Positions 13,629 through 22,606 of a stretch of DNA of 64,000 nucleotides are shown in pieces. A model generated the notes under the pieces. It was not told the origin of the DNA, ran no database searches, and saw only the letters and a list, made by a program, of their open reading frames with translations. How positions within the stretch are numbered: the stretch's first letter is position 1; each line of letters begins with the position of its first letter. A program made the position numbers and the translations under genes. This stretch comes from Janthinobacterium sp. 17J80-10 (GTDB taxonomy: Bacteria; Pseudomonadota; Gammaproteobacteria; Burkholderiales; Burkholderiaceae_D), in contig NZ_CP035311.1 in the NCBI RefSeq assembly GCF_004114795.1, forward strand, positions 2,728,001 to 2,792,000. The letters are read 5' to 3'.

Positions 13629-14759
13629 TTACCCGGGCTGACTGACGTGCTGGAGGATGGGCTGCAGCATTGCCGCGCCCAGGCGCGCGCTGCGCGCGCC
13701 ATTCCAGCCCACTGCCGGATCCGGCAGCGCAGCATTGTCCTTGAAGGGCATTTCCAGCGTCAGCGACACGCACTTGAAGGCATGGCCAATGTACTTGGAA
13801 GCGAGCTTGAGCATGTCAGCCTGGTACTTGCCGGCTTCATAACCGACCGTCGTCTGGAAGTCCGCGCTGGCCAGCCTGAAGGCATCGATGAAGGCTTGCT
13901 GCTCGGCGGCCTGGCGCGCGCTGAAATCTTCCAGCATTTCGCAACCGGCAACAAACACATACGGCAGCGCCTCGTCGCCATGGATGTCGAGGAAGAGGTC
14001 GCAGCCGGTTTCGTGGATCTTGTTTTTGACCAGGAATACTTCCGGGCTCGCCTCCATGGAAGGCGTCATCCATTCGCGGTTGAGGTTGGCGCCGGCGGCA
14101 TTGGTGCGCAGGTTGCCGCGCACCGCGCCATCCGGGTTCATGTTGGGCACGATGTAAAACACGGCGTGCTGCAGCAGGCGGCGCGCCAGCGGATTGGCGC
14201 CATCCAGCAGCGCCTCGACCAGTCCTTCCACCAGCCATTCGGCCATCGACTCGCCCGGATGCTGGCGCGCGATGATCCAGACCTTTCTGGCGGCAGCCGG
14301 GTCGCCAATCACCGCCACGTTCAGGTCGCGCCCGTCGACCGTGCTGCCAAGGTCGGCTACCCGCGCATGCGGCGCGGCATCGATGCGTCCCAGCAGCGCC
14401 AGGTGGCGTTCCCAGGAATATGGCTCGAAATAGGCGTAATAGACGCTGTCATGCGCCGGCGCATGACAGATCGTCAAACTTTGGCCATCGTAGAACGTCG
14501 GCACGCGGAACCACTGCTGGCGGTCGTAGCTGGCCACGGCCTGGTAGCCATCCCATCCCTGCGGATAGGTCGCCTGGCCGGCATTGAGAATGTGTATTTG
14601 GCAATTCTGCCCTTCCGCGCCCTGCAGGCGGAAGTAAAACCATTGCATGAAATCCGCATGGCTATCCTTGCGCAGGTTTAACTCGATGGCATCGGCACGC
14701 TCGGCGCGGACGACGTCAATGGCCCCGGCGTCAAATTGCTGGCTGATCTTGATGGGCAT
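13629..14759 (-). CDS. M14-family zinc carboxypeptidase (cytosolic carboxypeptidase-like)
   Basis: 376 residues from MPIKISQQFDAGA at ATG 14759. An N-terminal beta-sandwich domain (to about residue 115) precedes the peptidase domain. Zinc ligands are visible in ARQHPGESMAEW (HxxE) and DIHGDEALP (His), with the catalytic Glu in LTLEMPFKDN. The architecture matches the bacterial branch of the cytosolic carboxypeptidase (AGTPBP-like) subfamily, which trims C-terminal residues. The bacterial substrate is unknown. There is no signal peptide. It is divergent from wrbA, about 120 bases away. Confidence 0.87.
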   Translation of the reverse strand: MPIKISQQFDAGAIDVVRAERADAIELNLRKDSHADFMQWFYFRLQGAEGQNCQIHILNAGQATYPQGWDGYQAVASYDRQQWFRVPTFYDGQSLTICHAPAHDSVYYAYFEPYSWERHLALLGRIDAAPHARVADLGSTVDGRDLNVAVIGDPAAARKVWIIARQHPGESMAEWLVEGLVEALLDGANPLARRLLQHAVFYIVPNMNPDGAVRGNLRTNAAGANLNREWMTPSMEASPEVFLVKNKIHETGCDLFLDIHGDEALPYVFVAGCEMLEDFSARQAAEQQAFIDAFRLASADFQTTVGYEAGKYQADMLKLASKYIGHAFKCVSLTLEMPFKDNAALPDPAVGWNGARSARLGAAMLQPILQHVSQPG

Positions 14760-14877
14760 ATAAATTCCTAAAATGAAATACTGTCCAGGAGTTGATCCAG
14801 CACTGTAAGCCAGAATCGGCACCATGGGACAATCCGGCGATCGCGCGCCAGAAAGCGCGCCAACTCAGGAGAATGCC

Positions 14878-15480
14878 ATGTCTAAAGTGCTCGTCCTCTA
14901 TTACTCGACTTACGGTCACATCGAAACCATGGCCCAGGCCGTTGCCGAAGGCGCCCGGTCCGCAGGCGCCACGGTCGATATCAAGCGGGTGCCCGAGACC
15001 GTGCCCGAGGATGTCGCGAAAAAATCCCATTTCAAGCTGGACCAGGCCGCCCCCATCGCCACCGTGAACGATTTGCCGAATTATGATGCCATCATTATCG
15101 GGTGCCCGACACGGTATGGCCGCATGGTGTCCCAGATGGCAAGCTTTCTCGACCAGACCGGGGGCCTCTGGGCCAGCGGCGCGCTCAATGGCAAGGTCGG
15201 CGGCGCCTTCACGTCGACGGCAACGCAGCATGGCGGCCAGGAAGTCACGCTCTTTTCCATCATCACCAACCTCATGCACTTGGGCATGACCATTGTCGGG
15301 CTGCCCTACAGCTACCAGGGCCAGATGACGCTCGACGAGATCGTCGGCGGCAGCCCCTACGGCGCCACCACCATCGCCGGCGGCCAGGGCCAGCGCCAGC
15401 CGAGCCAGATTGAACTTGACGGCGCGCGTTTCCAGGGCAAGCTGATTGCCGAAACGGCCAGCAAAATCGTTGGCAACTGA
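14878..15480 (+). CDS. wrbA: NAD(P)H:quinone oxidoreductase WrbA
   Basis: 200-residue flavodoxin-like FMN protein that reduces quinones by two electrons and so limits redox cycling. The FMN phosphate loop [12 protein letters not shown], the GCPTRYGRM segment, [12 protein letters not shown] and the C-terminal [10 protein letters not shown] are all WrbA signatures. Length equals the family norm. It is followed convergently by a LysR gene 14 bases away. It fits the redox-stress flavour of the next few genes (pirins, nitroreductase, OsmC). Confidence 0.94.
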   Translation: MSKVLVLYYSTYGHIETMAQAVAEGARSAGATVDIKRVPETVPEDVAKKSHFKLDQAAPIATVNDLPNYDAIIIGCPTRYGRMVSQMASFLDQTGGLWASGALNGKVGGAFTSTATQHGGQEVTLFSIITNLMHLGMTIVGLPYSYQGQMTLDEIVGGSPYGATTIAGGQGQRQPSQIELDGARFQGKLIAETASKIVGN

Positions 15481-15494
15481 CAGCCCGCGCCTGT

Positions 15495-16424
15495 TCAGCC
15501 CATGGGCGCAGCTGTCATCCAGCGCACCAGCCGCTCAAATGGCGGATCGGCGCGCATGCGTTCGATCCACCATTTGAGCGCAGTGCCCTCTTCGCCAGTG
15601 CGCCACGCCATGTAAAACGTTTCGTCAGGCTTGGGCTCCTCGACTTTCTTTTCTACCAGCAAACCGGATGCGATCGCCGCCCGCACGTACGGTTCCGGCA
15701 GAAAGCCGAAGCCAAGCCCGGCCACCTGCAACTGGTACTTGGTGCGCAAGTCGCCCACCGTCAGCGTATCCTGTCCAAACAGCAAGCCAACCGTGCGCAC
15801 CGCCATGTTGCGGGCCGAATCGGCAATGGCGATCGCCCGGTGCTCGTGCAAGTCCGCCTTGCCAAGGCGGCGCGGCACCGCTGCCAGGGGATGGGAAGGC
15901 GCCACGACGAAGACGAACGATAATTTGCCGATCGGCTCGGCCGTATAGCCGCCGCCCGAAGGCCCCTCGCCGGCGGCGCCGATCAGCAGGTCGACGCGCC
16001 GGTCCAGCAAGGCTTCCCAGGAGCCGGACAACACTTCCTGCACCAGGCGCAGGCGGGTCTGGTCCGCCACGTGGCAAAACGCCGCAATATCGTCATGCAG
16101 GGTGGCAGGCGAAAACATCGCATCCATGCCGATGGACAGTTCCGTTTCCCAGCCGGATGCCACCCGGCGCACGCGCAGCTCGAGGTCGCTCGCGGCTTTC
16201 AGCAAATGCCGGCCCTCTTTGAGCAACTCGTGTCCGGCCGGCGTCAGGCTCACCCTGGGCCCCATGCGCTCGAACAATTGCACGCCGAGTTCATCCTCAA
16301 GCTTGGAAACCGTATAGGAAATGGTCGAAGGCACGCGAAACAATTCCTTGCCGGCCGCGGAAAACGACCCGCGGCGATCGATCGCATCAATGATTTGCAA
16401 GGCATCCAGGCTGATTCTTAACAT
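15495..16424 (-). CDS. LysR-family transcriptional regulator
   Basis: 309 residues with an N-terminal winged helix (IIDAIDRRGSFSAAGKELFRVPSTISYTVSKLE, residues about 11-42) and a periplasmic-binding-like effector domain. It is divergent from the pirin gene at 16606, sharing a 181-base AT-rich intergenic region. LysR regulators usually control such a divergent neighbour, so pirin regulation is likely by inference. The co-inducer cannot be read from sequence. Confidence 0.9.
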   Translation of the reverse strand: MLRISLDALQIIDAIDRRGSFSAAGKELFRVPSTISYTVSKLEDELGVQLFERMGPRVSLTPAGHELLKEGRHLLKAASDLELRVRRVASGWETELSIGMDAMFSPATLHDDIAAFCHVADQTRLRLVQEVLSGSWEALLDRRVDLLIGAAGEGPSGGGYTAEPIGKLSFVFVVAPSHPLAAVPRRLGKADLHEHRAIAIADSARNMAVRTVGLLFGQDTLTVGDLRTKYQLQVAGLGFGFLPEPYVRAAIASGLLVEKKVEEPKPDETFYMAWRTGEEGTALKWWIERMRADPPFERLVRWMTAAPMG

Positions 16425-16605
16425 TCGAATTTTTCGATAGTAGATCGGTAAATTTTCCGTTTTTCTTTTTTACCTTGCAAGAGCATACTTGCATCATCGC
16501 TTGATTACATAGTAATGCAAGCAGATAAAAAAGGAAGAATTAATGATTTCATTAATCGAAATTATTGCATATTGATCCGAGCAACCCTAGTTAAAGGAGC
16601 ACATC

Positions 16606-17307
16606 ATGCTACAGATTCGTACAAGCAAGGCACGCGGCAAGGCCGATCATGGCTGGCTCCGGTCGCAGCATTCGTTTTCGTTTGCCGACTACTTCGATCC
16701 CGAGCACATGGGCTTTGGCCCCCTGCGCGTGATCAATGAAGACCAGGTGCAGGCAGGCAAAGGCTTTGGCACGCATAGCCATCGCGACATGGAAATCATT
16801 TCGTACGTGCTCGATGGCGCCCTGGAACACAAGGACAGCATGGGCAATGGCTCGGTACTGCGCTATGGCGATGTGCAGCGCATGAGCGCCGGCACGGGCG
16901 TTTCGCACAGCGAATACAACCATTCGCGTACCGACCCCGTGCATTTCCTGCAGATCTGGATCGAGCCGGATGCCAAAGGCGTTGCACCCGGCTACGAGGA
17001 AAAGCATTTCGATGCCGCTTCGAAGCGAGGCGCCCTGCGCCTGATCGCCTCCAGCGATGGCCGCGAAGGCTCGGTGCTGATTCACCAGGATGCCTCGATC
17101 TATGCATCGATCCTGGGCGGCGCCGACCAGCTCAGCCATGCACTGGCGCCAGGACGCCTAGCTTATGTCCATGTCATACGCGGGCAGGTCACGGTCAATG
17201 GCACGGCGCTCTCAACGGGCGATGCGCTGCGGCTGAATGGTGAAAGCGCGGTCACGCTTGCCGAGGCAAACGATGCGGAAATCCTGTTGTTCGATTTGCC
17301 CGTTTAA
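16606..17307 (+). CDS. Pirin family protein (YhaK/YhhW type)
   Basis: 233-residue bicupin. The N-terminal cupin carries metal ligands THSHRDMEI (two His) and SHSEYNHS (His and Glu), the complete pirin set. Relatives act as quercetinases or redox-sensing proteins. The gene has a good AAAGGAG ribosome-binding site and is divergent from the LysR regulator. A second pirin lies at 20131 but is of a different subfamily, longer and with a changed ligand. Confidence 0.9.
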   Translation: MLQIRTSKARGKADHGWLRSQHSFSFADYFDPEHMGFGPLRVINEDQVQAGKGFGTHSHRDMEIISYVLDGALEHKDSMGNGSVLRYGDVQRMSAGTGVSHSEYNHSRTDPVHFLQIWIEPDAKGVAPGYEEKHFDAASKRGALRLIASSDGREGSVLIHQDASIYASILGGADQLSHALAPGRLAYVHVIRGQVTVNGTALSTGDALRLNGESAVTLAEANDAEILLFDLPV

Positions 17308-17355
17308 GCCCTATCAGCCATCGCGCCGCAAAAACCCGTTTTGCGATAAAGCGAT

Positions 17356-17396
17356 AAAATGGCGCGACGCCCCAAAGGGTCGCGCCATTTTCATTT
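17356..17396 (+). terminator. Rho-independent terminator between pirin and ribA
   Basis: Arms AAAATGGCGCGAC (17356-17368) and GTCGCGCCATTTT (17379-17391) pair perfectly and run into a T-rich tail. It ends the pirin transcript. Any ribA promoter must overlap it or be read through. Confidence 0.8.
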
Positions 17397-17422
17397 TTGT
17401 AACCGATTGCAGGAAATTTGCC

Positions 17423-18070
17423 ATGTCATCAAAACCAGAATCCCCGTCCGATGCCCCCATCGATGCCGGAATCGAGTTTGTGGCTTCCTGCGAGCTGCCT
17501 ACGCCCTGGGCCACGTTCACCCTACACGGCTTCATCGAGCATGACACTGGCAAGGAACACCTGGCAATCAGCCTGGGCAGCTTTGACGACGGCGCGCCGG
17601 TGCTGGCGCGCGTGCATTCCGAGTGCCTGACCGGCGACGCCCTGTTCAGCCAGCGCTGCGACTGCGGCGCGCAACTGGAAACGGCCCTGCAAAAAATCGC
17701 CGAAGAAGGGCGCGGCGTGCTGCTGTACCTGCGCCAGGAAGGCCGCGGCATTGGCCTGCTCAACAAGATCCGCGCCTACCGGTTGCAGGAACAAGGCGCC
17801 GATACGGTCGAAGCCAACCACCAGCTGGGCTTTGGCGACGACCTGCGCAGCTACACCTTGTGCAAGCCCATGCTGCAGCATCTGGGCATTGCCAGCCTGC
17901 GCCTGATGACCAATAATCCGCGCAAGGTGGCGGCGCTGGGCAAGGATGGCGTGCCGGTGGACTCGCGCATACCGCTGATCGTCAACCGCAACCGCTTCAA
18001 TACCCGCTACCTCGATACCAAGGCAGAAAAACTGGGCCACCTGCTGGCGGCCGCCGACAGCGTCGGCTAG
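17423..18070 (+). CDS. ribA: GTP cyclohydrolase II
   Basis: First step of riboflavin synthesis: GTP to 2,5-diamino-6-ribosylamino-pyrimidinone phosphate. The 215-residue protein has the zinc site [11 protein letters not shown]...QRCDCGAQ (three Cys), the GTP-binding [18 protein letters not shown] segment and the [11 protein letters not shown] motif. It is a stand-alone RibA without a RibB domain. The start [12 protein letters not shown] at 17423 follows CAGGAA. An upstream in-frame extension runs through the terminator and is rejected. Confidence 0.95.
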   Translation: MSSKPESPSDAPIDAGIEFVASCELPTPWATFTLHGFIEHDTGKEHLAISLGSFDDGAPVLARVHSECLTGDALFSQRCDCGAQLETALQKIAEEGRGVLLYLRQEGRGIGLLNKIRAYRLQEQGADTVEANHQLGFGDDLRSYTLCKPMLQHLGIASLRLMTNNPRKVAALGKDGVPVDSRIPLIVNRNRFNTRYLDTKAEKLGHLLAAADSVG

Positions 18071-18084
18071 GCCGTTACAGCAGC

Positions 18085-18906
18085 TTATGCTTGTCCGGCC
18101 AGCAGCATCATCCCGGCGACCATCATCGCCGCGCCAGCCACACGCGAGACGGTGACGCCAGCGGGGGCAAGCTTTTCCAGCAGGATGAAAACGGCCAGTG
18201 CCGCCACCCAGGCCAGGTTCATCACGCCGACCACGAACAACACCGCCATCAGCGCCCAGCAGCAGCCAAGGCACCAGGCGCCATGCCGCATCCCCATTTG
18301 CAAAGCGCCGCCAATGCCTTCGCGCCAGTGCGACAGCAAAAAGCCCAGCGGGCTTTGGCAATGCTGCAGGCAGGCGCGTTTTAACGGCGTCATCTGATAG
18401 AGACCGGCGGCAACCAGCACCGCACCGCCCGCCTGCGCACTGGACAGGGCCATCTGCGGCGACAGCAGCGCCGCCTGGTGCAATGCCCACTGCGCCAGCA
18501 CGGCGCACAGGGCAAAGCCGCTCCAGGCCAGCAGGTAACCCAGCGCGAAAGCCAGCACGGCCAGCGGCACCCGCCCCCCGCCGCGGCGGGCGTGGGCTGC
18601 GGCGAACAGCAACAGCACTGGCGTCGCCGATGCGACCATCATGCCGATCATCATGACGACCCACATCGCCAGGGTGAACAGGAAATCCGCCGCGCTCCAC
18701 TGCCGCACCATCGCCATGCCGGCCATCTCGGCATCCTGCGCCATGGCAGGCGCCATCATGCGGTCGAGATAGAACAGGTAGGCCCAGGCCAGCGCCACGA
18801 CAACAACCAGGCACAAGCCAATCACAATGCGGTCGCGCCCGGAGAGCGCCGCAATCGACGCTGCCGGGCCGGTGCCGGTGGACAAGGAAGACGCCAGCTC
18901 AGCCAC
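18085..18906 (-). CDS. DUF2182 membrane protein (predicted metal-binding)
   Basis: About 273 residues from GTG 18906, which overlaps the end of the DUF1326 gene by eight bases (GTGGCTGA), so the two are translationally coupled. Several membrane helices are visible (IVIGLCLVVVVALAWAYLF, FLFTLAMWVVMMIGMM, and four more toward the C-terminus). Conserved features include the methionine-rich AMWVVMMIGMM helix and the Cys pairs KRACLQHC and AWCLGCCW, the basis of the metal-binding label. DUF2182 and DUF1326 genes commonly pair. The function is unknown. Confidence 0.8.
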   Translation of the reverse strand: MAELASSLSTGTGPAASIAALSGRDRIVIGLCLVVVVALAWAYLFYLDRMMAPAMAQDAEMAGMAMVRQWSAADFLFTLAMWVVMMIGMMVASATPVLLLFAAAHARRGGGRVPLAVLAFALGYLLAWSGFALCAVLAQWALHQAALLSPQMALSSAQAGGAVLVAAGLYQMTPLKRACLQHCQSPLGFLLSHWREGIGGALQMGMRHGAWCLGCCWALMAVLFVVGVMNLAWVAALAVFILLEKLAPAGVTVSRVAGAAMMVAGMMLLAGQA

Positions 18907-19525
18907 CCTGCCAGGAAAACGGCGCGTACTGGCCATTGTTCTTGCCGCTGACATCGTCCCAGTCGAAACCCAGCGCATGGATATGGCTGCGCGAAACATT
19001 GGCGAGGGCAAAGCTATCCGCCGCCGGGTGGCCGGTATGGTCCAGATGGAGCGGTTCAGTGGCTTGCGGATTCAGCCCCATCGCCCCTTTTGCCGCCATA
19101 TCGATCTTATCTAGCGCTGCCACCGACCAGTTCACGCCATCGCGTTCGAATTGGATCGGGGCCGACTCGACGCCGGCAAAATTGCCTACCAATCCGGACA
19201 GCAGCGCCATCGGCCCGCCGGCCGATCCACTGGCAATCGCCGTAATCGCCTCACGCTGCTCGGCGCTGGCGCGTTCGTCGGCGACGAGCCCGACCGTCCA
19301 GTTGCCCTCACCCATTTCTGCCGGCGTATGCCCGAGGACAATGAACCCAAGGCCATCGAGCGTCAGGGCGCCGTACTTTCCGTGCTCGATCTGGAACGCC
19401 ATCGCAAAATTGCAACTGCCCTGGGTCGGTTTGGCCTGCATCTGGCTGGGCACACAGGGGCAGACAAAATCGCAATTGCAGGTTTCATAGTATTGGCCAT
19501 CAAGCTGCCAAGCCGAAGTTGCCAT
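18899..19525 (-). CDS. DUF1326 domain protein
   Basis: 208 residues, no signal peptide. The N-terminus ATSAWQLDGQYYETCNCDFVCPC holds the cysteine cluster (CNCxxxCPC) that defines the family and may bind a metal. The rest is a beta-rich domain. It overlaps the start of the DUF2182 gene, suggesting that the soluble cysteine protein and the membrane protein work together. The role is not established. It is divergent from the OsmC operon. Confidence 0.8.
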   Translation of the reverse strand: MATSAWQLDGQYYETCNCDFVCPCVPSQMQAKPTQGSCNFAMAFQIEHGKYGALTLDGLGFIVLGHTPAEMGEGNWTVGLVADERASAEQREAITAIASGSAGGPMALLSGLVGNFAGVESAPIQFERDGVNWSVAALDKIDMAAKGAMGLNPQATEPLHLDHTGHPAADSFALANVSRSHIHALGFDWDDVSGKNNGQYAPFSWQGG

Positions 19526-19744
19526 AATTCACCTCCACATCAAGCTAGCCGATAAGCTGCATTCAGCATAGGCCACGGTATCTCGAGACACCAGATGCAG
19601 GACAAATGAAGTGTGAAATTGTTCGGTGAAATTTATCGAGAGTAAGGTTCAAAATATTGCTCTTTATATTTGACAATCACAGTCTTAGAATGAAGCCTCC
19701 AAGGGAGGCAACGCCGGCCCGCACATCGAACAGGGGAGCAAACG

Positions 19745-20128
19745 ATGGATATCAAGGTACACAAAGGCGAAGGCAAGCTGCAGCACTTCATCGACATTGG
19801 GCAACACCGGTTATTGACCGATGAAAGTCCGCAGGTTGGCGGCGAAGACACCGGCCCTTCCCCGCACGAACTGCTGGCGGCATCGCTGGGCGCCTGCACG
19901 GCACTCACGCTCACCCTGTATGCGCGCCGCAAGGAATGGCCCCTGGAAGACGTGCAGGTGCGCATCGAGCATGCGCACGAAGGCGCTGCCTTTATCCTGA
20001 AGCGGCATATCCATTACGTCGGCGCACTCGATGCCGAGCAGCGCGCGCGCCTGACCGAGATTGCCAACAAGTGCCCGATCCACAAGGTATTGTCGGGCGA
20101 AATCCGGATTACCACGCAGGAGGAATAG
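19745..20128 (+). CDS. OsmC/Ohr-family protein
   Basis: 127-residue OsmC-fold protein. OsmC and Ohr reduce organic hydroperoxides with two cysteines. Here the pair is in LGACTALTLTLYARRKEW and NKCPIHKVLSG, both at the expected places. The N-terminal TDESPQVGGEDTGPSPHELL is typical of the YhfA-like branch. It leads a likely operon with the pirin (two-base gap) and nitroreductase genes. Confidence 0.9.
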   Translation: MDIKVHKGEGKLQHFIDIGQHRLLTDESPQVGGEDTGPSPHELLAASLGACTALTLTLYARRKEWPLEDVQVRIEHAHEGAAFILKRHIHYVGALDAEQRARLTEIANKCPIHKVLSGEIRITTQEE

Positions 20129-20130
20129 CC

Positions 20131-21060
20131 ATGACTGATGCGTCTGAAGTGCTGCCAGACGGCGCCCTGGAAGTCGTGGTCGTACCGCGCACGACGGATC
20201 TCGGCGACCACTTCGAAGTGCGGCGCGCGCTGCCGTCGCGGCAAAAGCGCATGGTCGGGCCGTTTGTCTTTCTCGACGAGATGGGCCCGCATGTCTTTGC
20301 CGCAGGCAAGGGCCTCGATGTGCGGCCGCACCCGCATATCGGGCTGGCTACCGTCACGTATCTTTTTACCGGCGAAATCCTGCACCGCGACAGCCTCGGC
20401 AGCGTACAGGCCATCCAGCCCGGCGATGTGAACTGGATGACCGCCGGCAGAGGCATCGTCCATTCGCAACGCACCGCACCCGAAACGCGGCAGCATGAAT
20501 CCTCGCTGTCCGGCCTGCAATGCTGGGTGGCGCTGCCGCGCGCCAAAGAAGAATGCGCGCCCGATTTTCGCCATACCGGGGCCGCCGAGCTGCCGGTGGA
20601 AGAAGCCGAAGGCGTGTCGGCACGCATTATCGCCGGCAGCTTTTTCGGCCGCCGCTCGCCGGTGGCCACCCTGTCCGACCTGTTCTACGTCGATGTGCAA
20701 CTCCAGCCGCGCGCACGGATGGATATTCCGGCCGACTATACCGAACGGGCCATCTACGTGGTGGAAGGCGCCCTCGACCTGGGCCGCGATGGCCTCTTTG
20801 ATGCCGGGCAATTGCTGGTTTTAAAACCCGGCAAGCACGTCACCATCGCTGCCGGCGCGGCAGGCGTACGTGCCATGCTGCTGGGCGGTGAACCGATGGA
20901 TGGGGCGCGCTACCTCACCTGGAACTTCGTTTCCAGCTCGGCCGAGCGCATCGAACAAGCCAAGGACGACTGGCGCGAGCAGCGGTTTGCGAAGGTGCCG
21001 GACGAGACCGAATTCATTCCCCTGCCCGATCTTCCGGGCAAGCCGGTGCATTATCCTTAA
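20131..21060 (+). CDS. Pirin family protein with C-terminal cupin
   Basis: 309 residues from ATG 20131 with an AGGAGG ribosome-binding site two bases after the OsmC stop. The cupin motif RPHPHIGLATVTYLF gives two metal His; the second motif reads GRGIVHSQR, where other pirins have HSE, so the fourth ligand Glu appears replaced by Gln. The C-terminal pirin_C domain (from about residue 180) is intact. Relatives bind Fe and act as redox sensors or quercetin dioxygenases. The ligand change may alter metal affinity. Confidence 0.9.
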   Translation: MTDASEVLPDGALEVVVVPRTTDLGDHFEVRRALPSRQKRMVGPFVFLDEMGPHVFAAGKGLDVRPHPHIGLATVTYLFTGEILHRDSLGSVQAIQPGDVNWMTAGRGIVHSQRTAPETRQHESSLSGLQCWVALPRAKEECAPDFRHTGAAELPVEEAEGVSARIIAGSFFGRRSPVATLSDLFYVDVQLQPRARMDIPADYTERAIYVVEGALDLGRDGLFDAGQLLVLKPGKHVTIAAGAAGVRAMLLGGEPMDGARYLTWNFVSSSAERIEQAKDDWREQRFAKVPDETEFIPLPDLPGKPVHYP

Positions 21061-21085
21061 CCGGCAATATTTCAAGGAACCAATC

Positions 21086-21715
21086 ATGAGCAAGCAATTG
21101 AAAGAGGAAGGACTCGACCTGCTGTTTCGCCAGGCTCGCACTTTCAATACCTGGCAAGACAAGCCCGTCAGCGACGACATCCTGAAACAGATCTACGACC
21201 TCATGAAATGGGGCCCGACCAGCGCCAACTGCTGCCCTGTGCGTATCCTCTTCCTGCGCACGCCGGAAGCGAAACAGCGCCTGTTGCCCGCGCTTGCCCC
21301 GGGCAATGTGGAAAAAACCATGTCAGCGCCGGTCACGGCGATCATTGGTTACGATGGTAAATTCTACGAGCAATTGCCCAAGCTATTTCCCCATGCGGAC
21401 GCGCGCGCCTGGTTCGCCAATACCCCGGAACTGGCGGAAGTCACGGCGCGGCGCAATAGCTCCCTGCAAGGCGCCTATTTCATGCTGGCGGCGCGCGCGC
21501 TGGGACTGGATTGCGGCCCCTTGTCCGGCTTCGATCAAGCCAAAGTCGACCATGAATTTTTCCCGGCCGAGGGCCGCCCCGACTTTGCGTATGAGTATTT
21601 TCCCGATAGCCATATCAAGACCAATTTCCTGTGCAATCTTGGATATGGCGATACGAAAAACTTGTTTCCGCGCAGCCCGCGGCTGGAATTCGATGAGGCC
21701 TGCAAGTTGCTTTGA
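21086..21715 (+). CDS. Nitroreductase-family oxidoreductase (RutE-like)
   Basis: 209 residues resembling RutE / malonic semialdehyde reductase: FRQARTFNTWQDKPVSD, LMKWGPTSANCCPVRI, the FMN-binding SLQGAYFMLAARALGLDCGPLSGFD and the C-terminal NLGYGD. It is an FMN- and NAD(P)H-dependent reductase. No other rut genes are present, so a role in uracil breakdown is not supported. A general quinone/aldehyde/nitro-compound reductase in a redox operon with OsmC and pirin is more likely. The start is ATG 21086, 25 bases after the pirin stop. Confidence 0.87.
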   Translation: MSKQLKEEGLDLLFRQARTFNTWQDKPVSDDILKQIYDLMKWGPTSANCCPVRILFLRTPEAKQRLLPALAPGNVEKTMSAPVTAIIGYDGKFYEQLPKLFPHADARAWFANTPELAEVTARRNSSLQGAYFMLAARALGLDCGPLSGFDQAKVDHEFFPAEGRPDFAYEYFPDSHIKTNFLCNLGYGDTKNLFPRSPRLEFDEACKLL

Positions 21716-21802
21716 AATGCAGAAGCAGTTCGCTTGCTTTATTTACCTGACAAGCATTACTTGGCAACATCGTCCCGACCTCTGCTATAATCTTGAGTTC
21801 GT

Positions 21803-21879
<77 letters not shown>

Positions 21880-21888
21880 ATTGAATCA

Positions 21889-21927
21889 AACAAAAAGGCC
21901 AATCTTCGGATTGGCCTTTTTGTTTTC
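21889..21927 (+). terminator. Rho-independent terminator of tRNA-Pro
   Basis: 15-base arms 21889-21903 and 21910-21924 close on a C-TTCG-G loop, with A and T tracts on either side and TTTTGTTTTC at the end. Confidence 0.9.
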
Positions 21928-21974
21928 TGTGATTGGTGAGGAAATAGGTAAGAAAAATTCTGTGAAGTTAATAT

Positions 21975-22022
21975 CGGCTGCTAATCCGCAGGTCCCTGGT
22001 TCAAGTCCAGGTCGGGAAGCCA
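21975..22022 (+). pseudogene. 3' half of a decayed tRNA-Asn-like gene (att-site candidate)
   Basis: The anticodon arm remnant CGGCTGCTAATCCG, a short variable loop, a perfect T arm (CCTGG-TTCAAGT-CCAGG), TCGGGAA, G and CCA look like the 3' half of a betaproteobacterial tRNA-Asn. There is one base lost in the anticodon stem, GTT changed to GCT, and no 5' half (no matching acceptor strand TTCCCGA upstream). Such 3' tRNA pieces are the usual scars of integrase-mediated insertion. Confidence 0.7.
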
Positions 22023-22030
22023 ATATCATT

Positions 22031-22064
22031 AAGGGGTTACGTGAAAACGTAGCCCCTTTCTCAT
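22031..22064. terminator. Hairpin terminator next to the tRNA remnant
   Basis: GGGGTTACGT and ACGTAGCCCC pair (one G-T pair) around GAAA, followed on the plus strand by TTTCTC. It lies at the end of the broken integrase gene and could act for either strand. Confidence 0.6.
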
Positions 22065-22440
22065 TTCTGGACTTGATGAAAACGTGACAGTGCCGCCACG
22101 TTGCCGCCCCTACCCTCTTCAATCCGCGACGCTGAAGCCTGCAGATGGTCAGATGCAAACTTTGCATAGCGATCCACCATCGTCCGCAATTTCCAGCCAC
22201 CAAGCTCTTTCAGTTCATCACATGACGTTCCCGCCTGGCGATGCCATGATGCCCAGACATGTCGAAGATCATAAAACCGAAAATCCTCAATACTGCTTTC
22301 CTTAAAGCGTTATGCCATGCGGTATTGGTCACATCTCAGCCGATTGGCTTTCCCTTATAAGTAAAGCAAAACCGCGAATGCTCGCCGGCTTTCTCTTCTA
22401 AACGACTTTTCCATCGTGATTCAATGGAACACCGCGCGAC
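22061..22440 (-). pseudogene. Tyrosine recombinase (phage/ICE integrase), 3' fragment, frameshifted
   Basis: Read on the minus strand, the C-terminal catalytic half is clear: FCFTYKGKPIG, AWHNALRKA, then after a frameshift FRFYDLRHVWASWHRQAG, ELGGWKLRTMVDRYAKF and a stop at 22061-22063. The Arg of DLRH and the nucleophile Tyr of RYAKF are visible; the HxxR histidine is Tyr. There is an in-frame stop after KPIG and a frameshift near 22290, and the N-terminal half is missing, so it is dead. It reads toward the tRNA remnant, the normal arrangement of an integrase at its attachment site. Confidence 0.85.
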
Positions 22441-22606
22441 GTGCCATTTTTGGTTTGATTCCCCTAGCAACTATAAGAGAAAATACTGTAAAATTAATTG
22501 CATATTTGCAACTCTCATCATATCGACAATCAACAATATTTATTTTATGTAATCCCCGTCCTCTAGTTACCCAACCTGGGGTAAAGCCATTTGCAAGGAA
22601 CAATCG

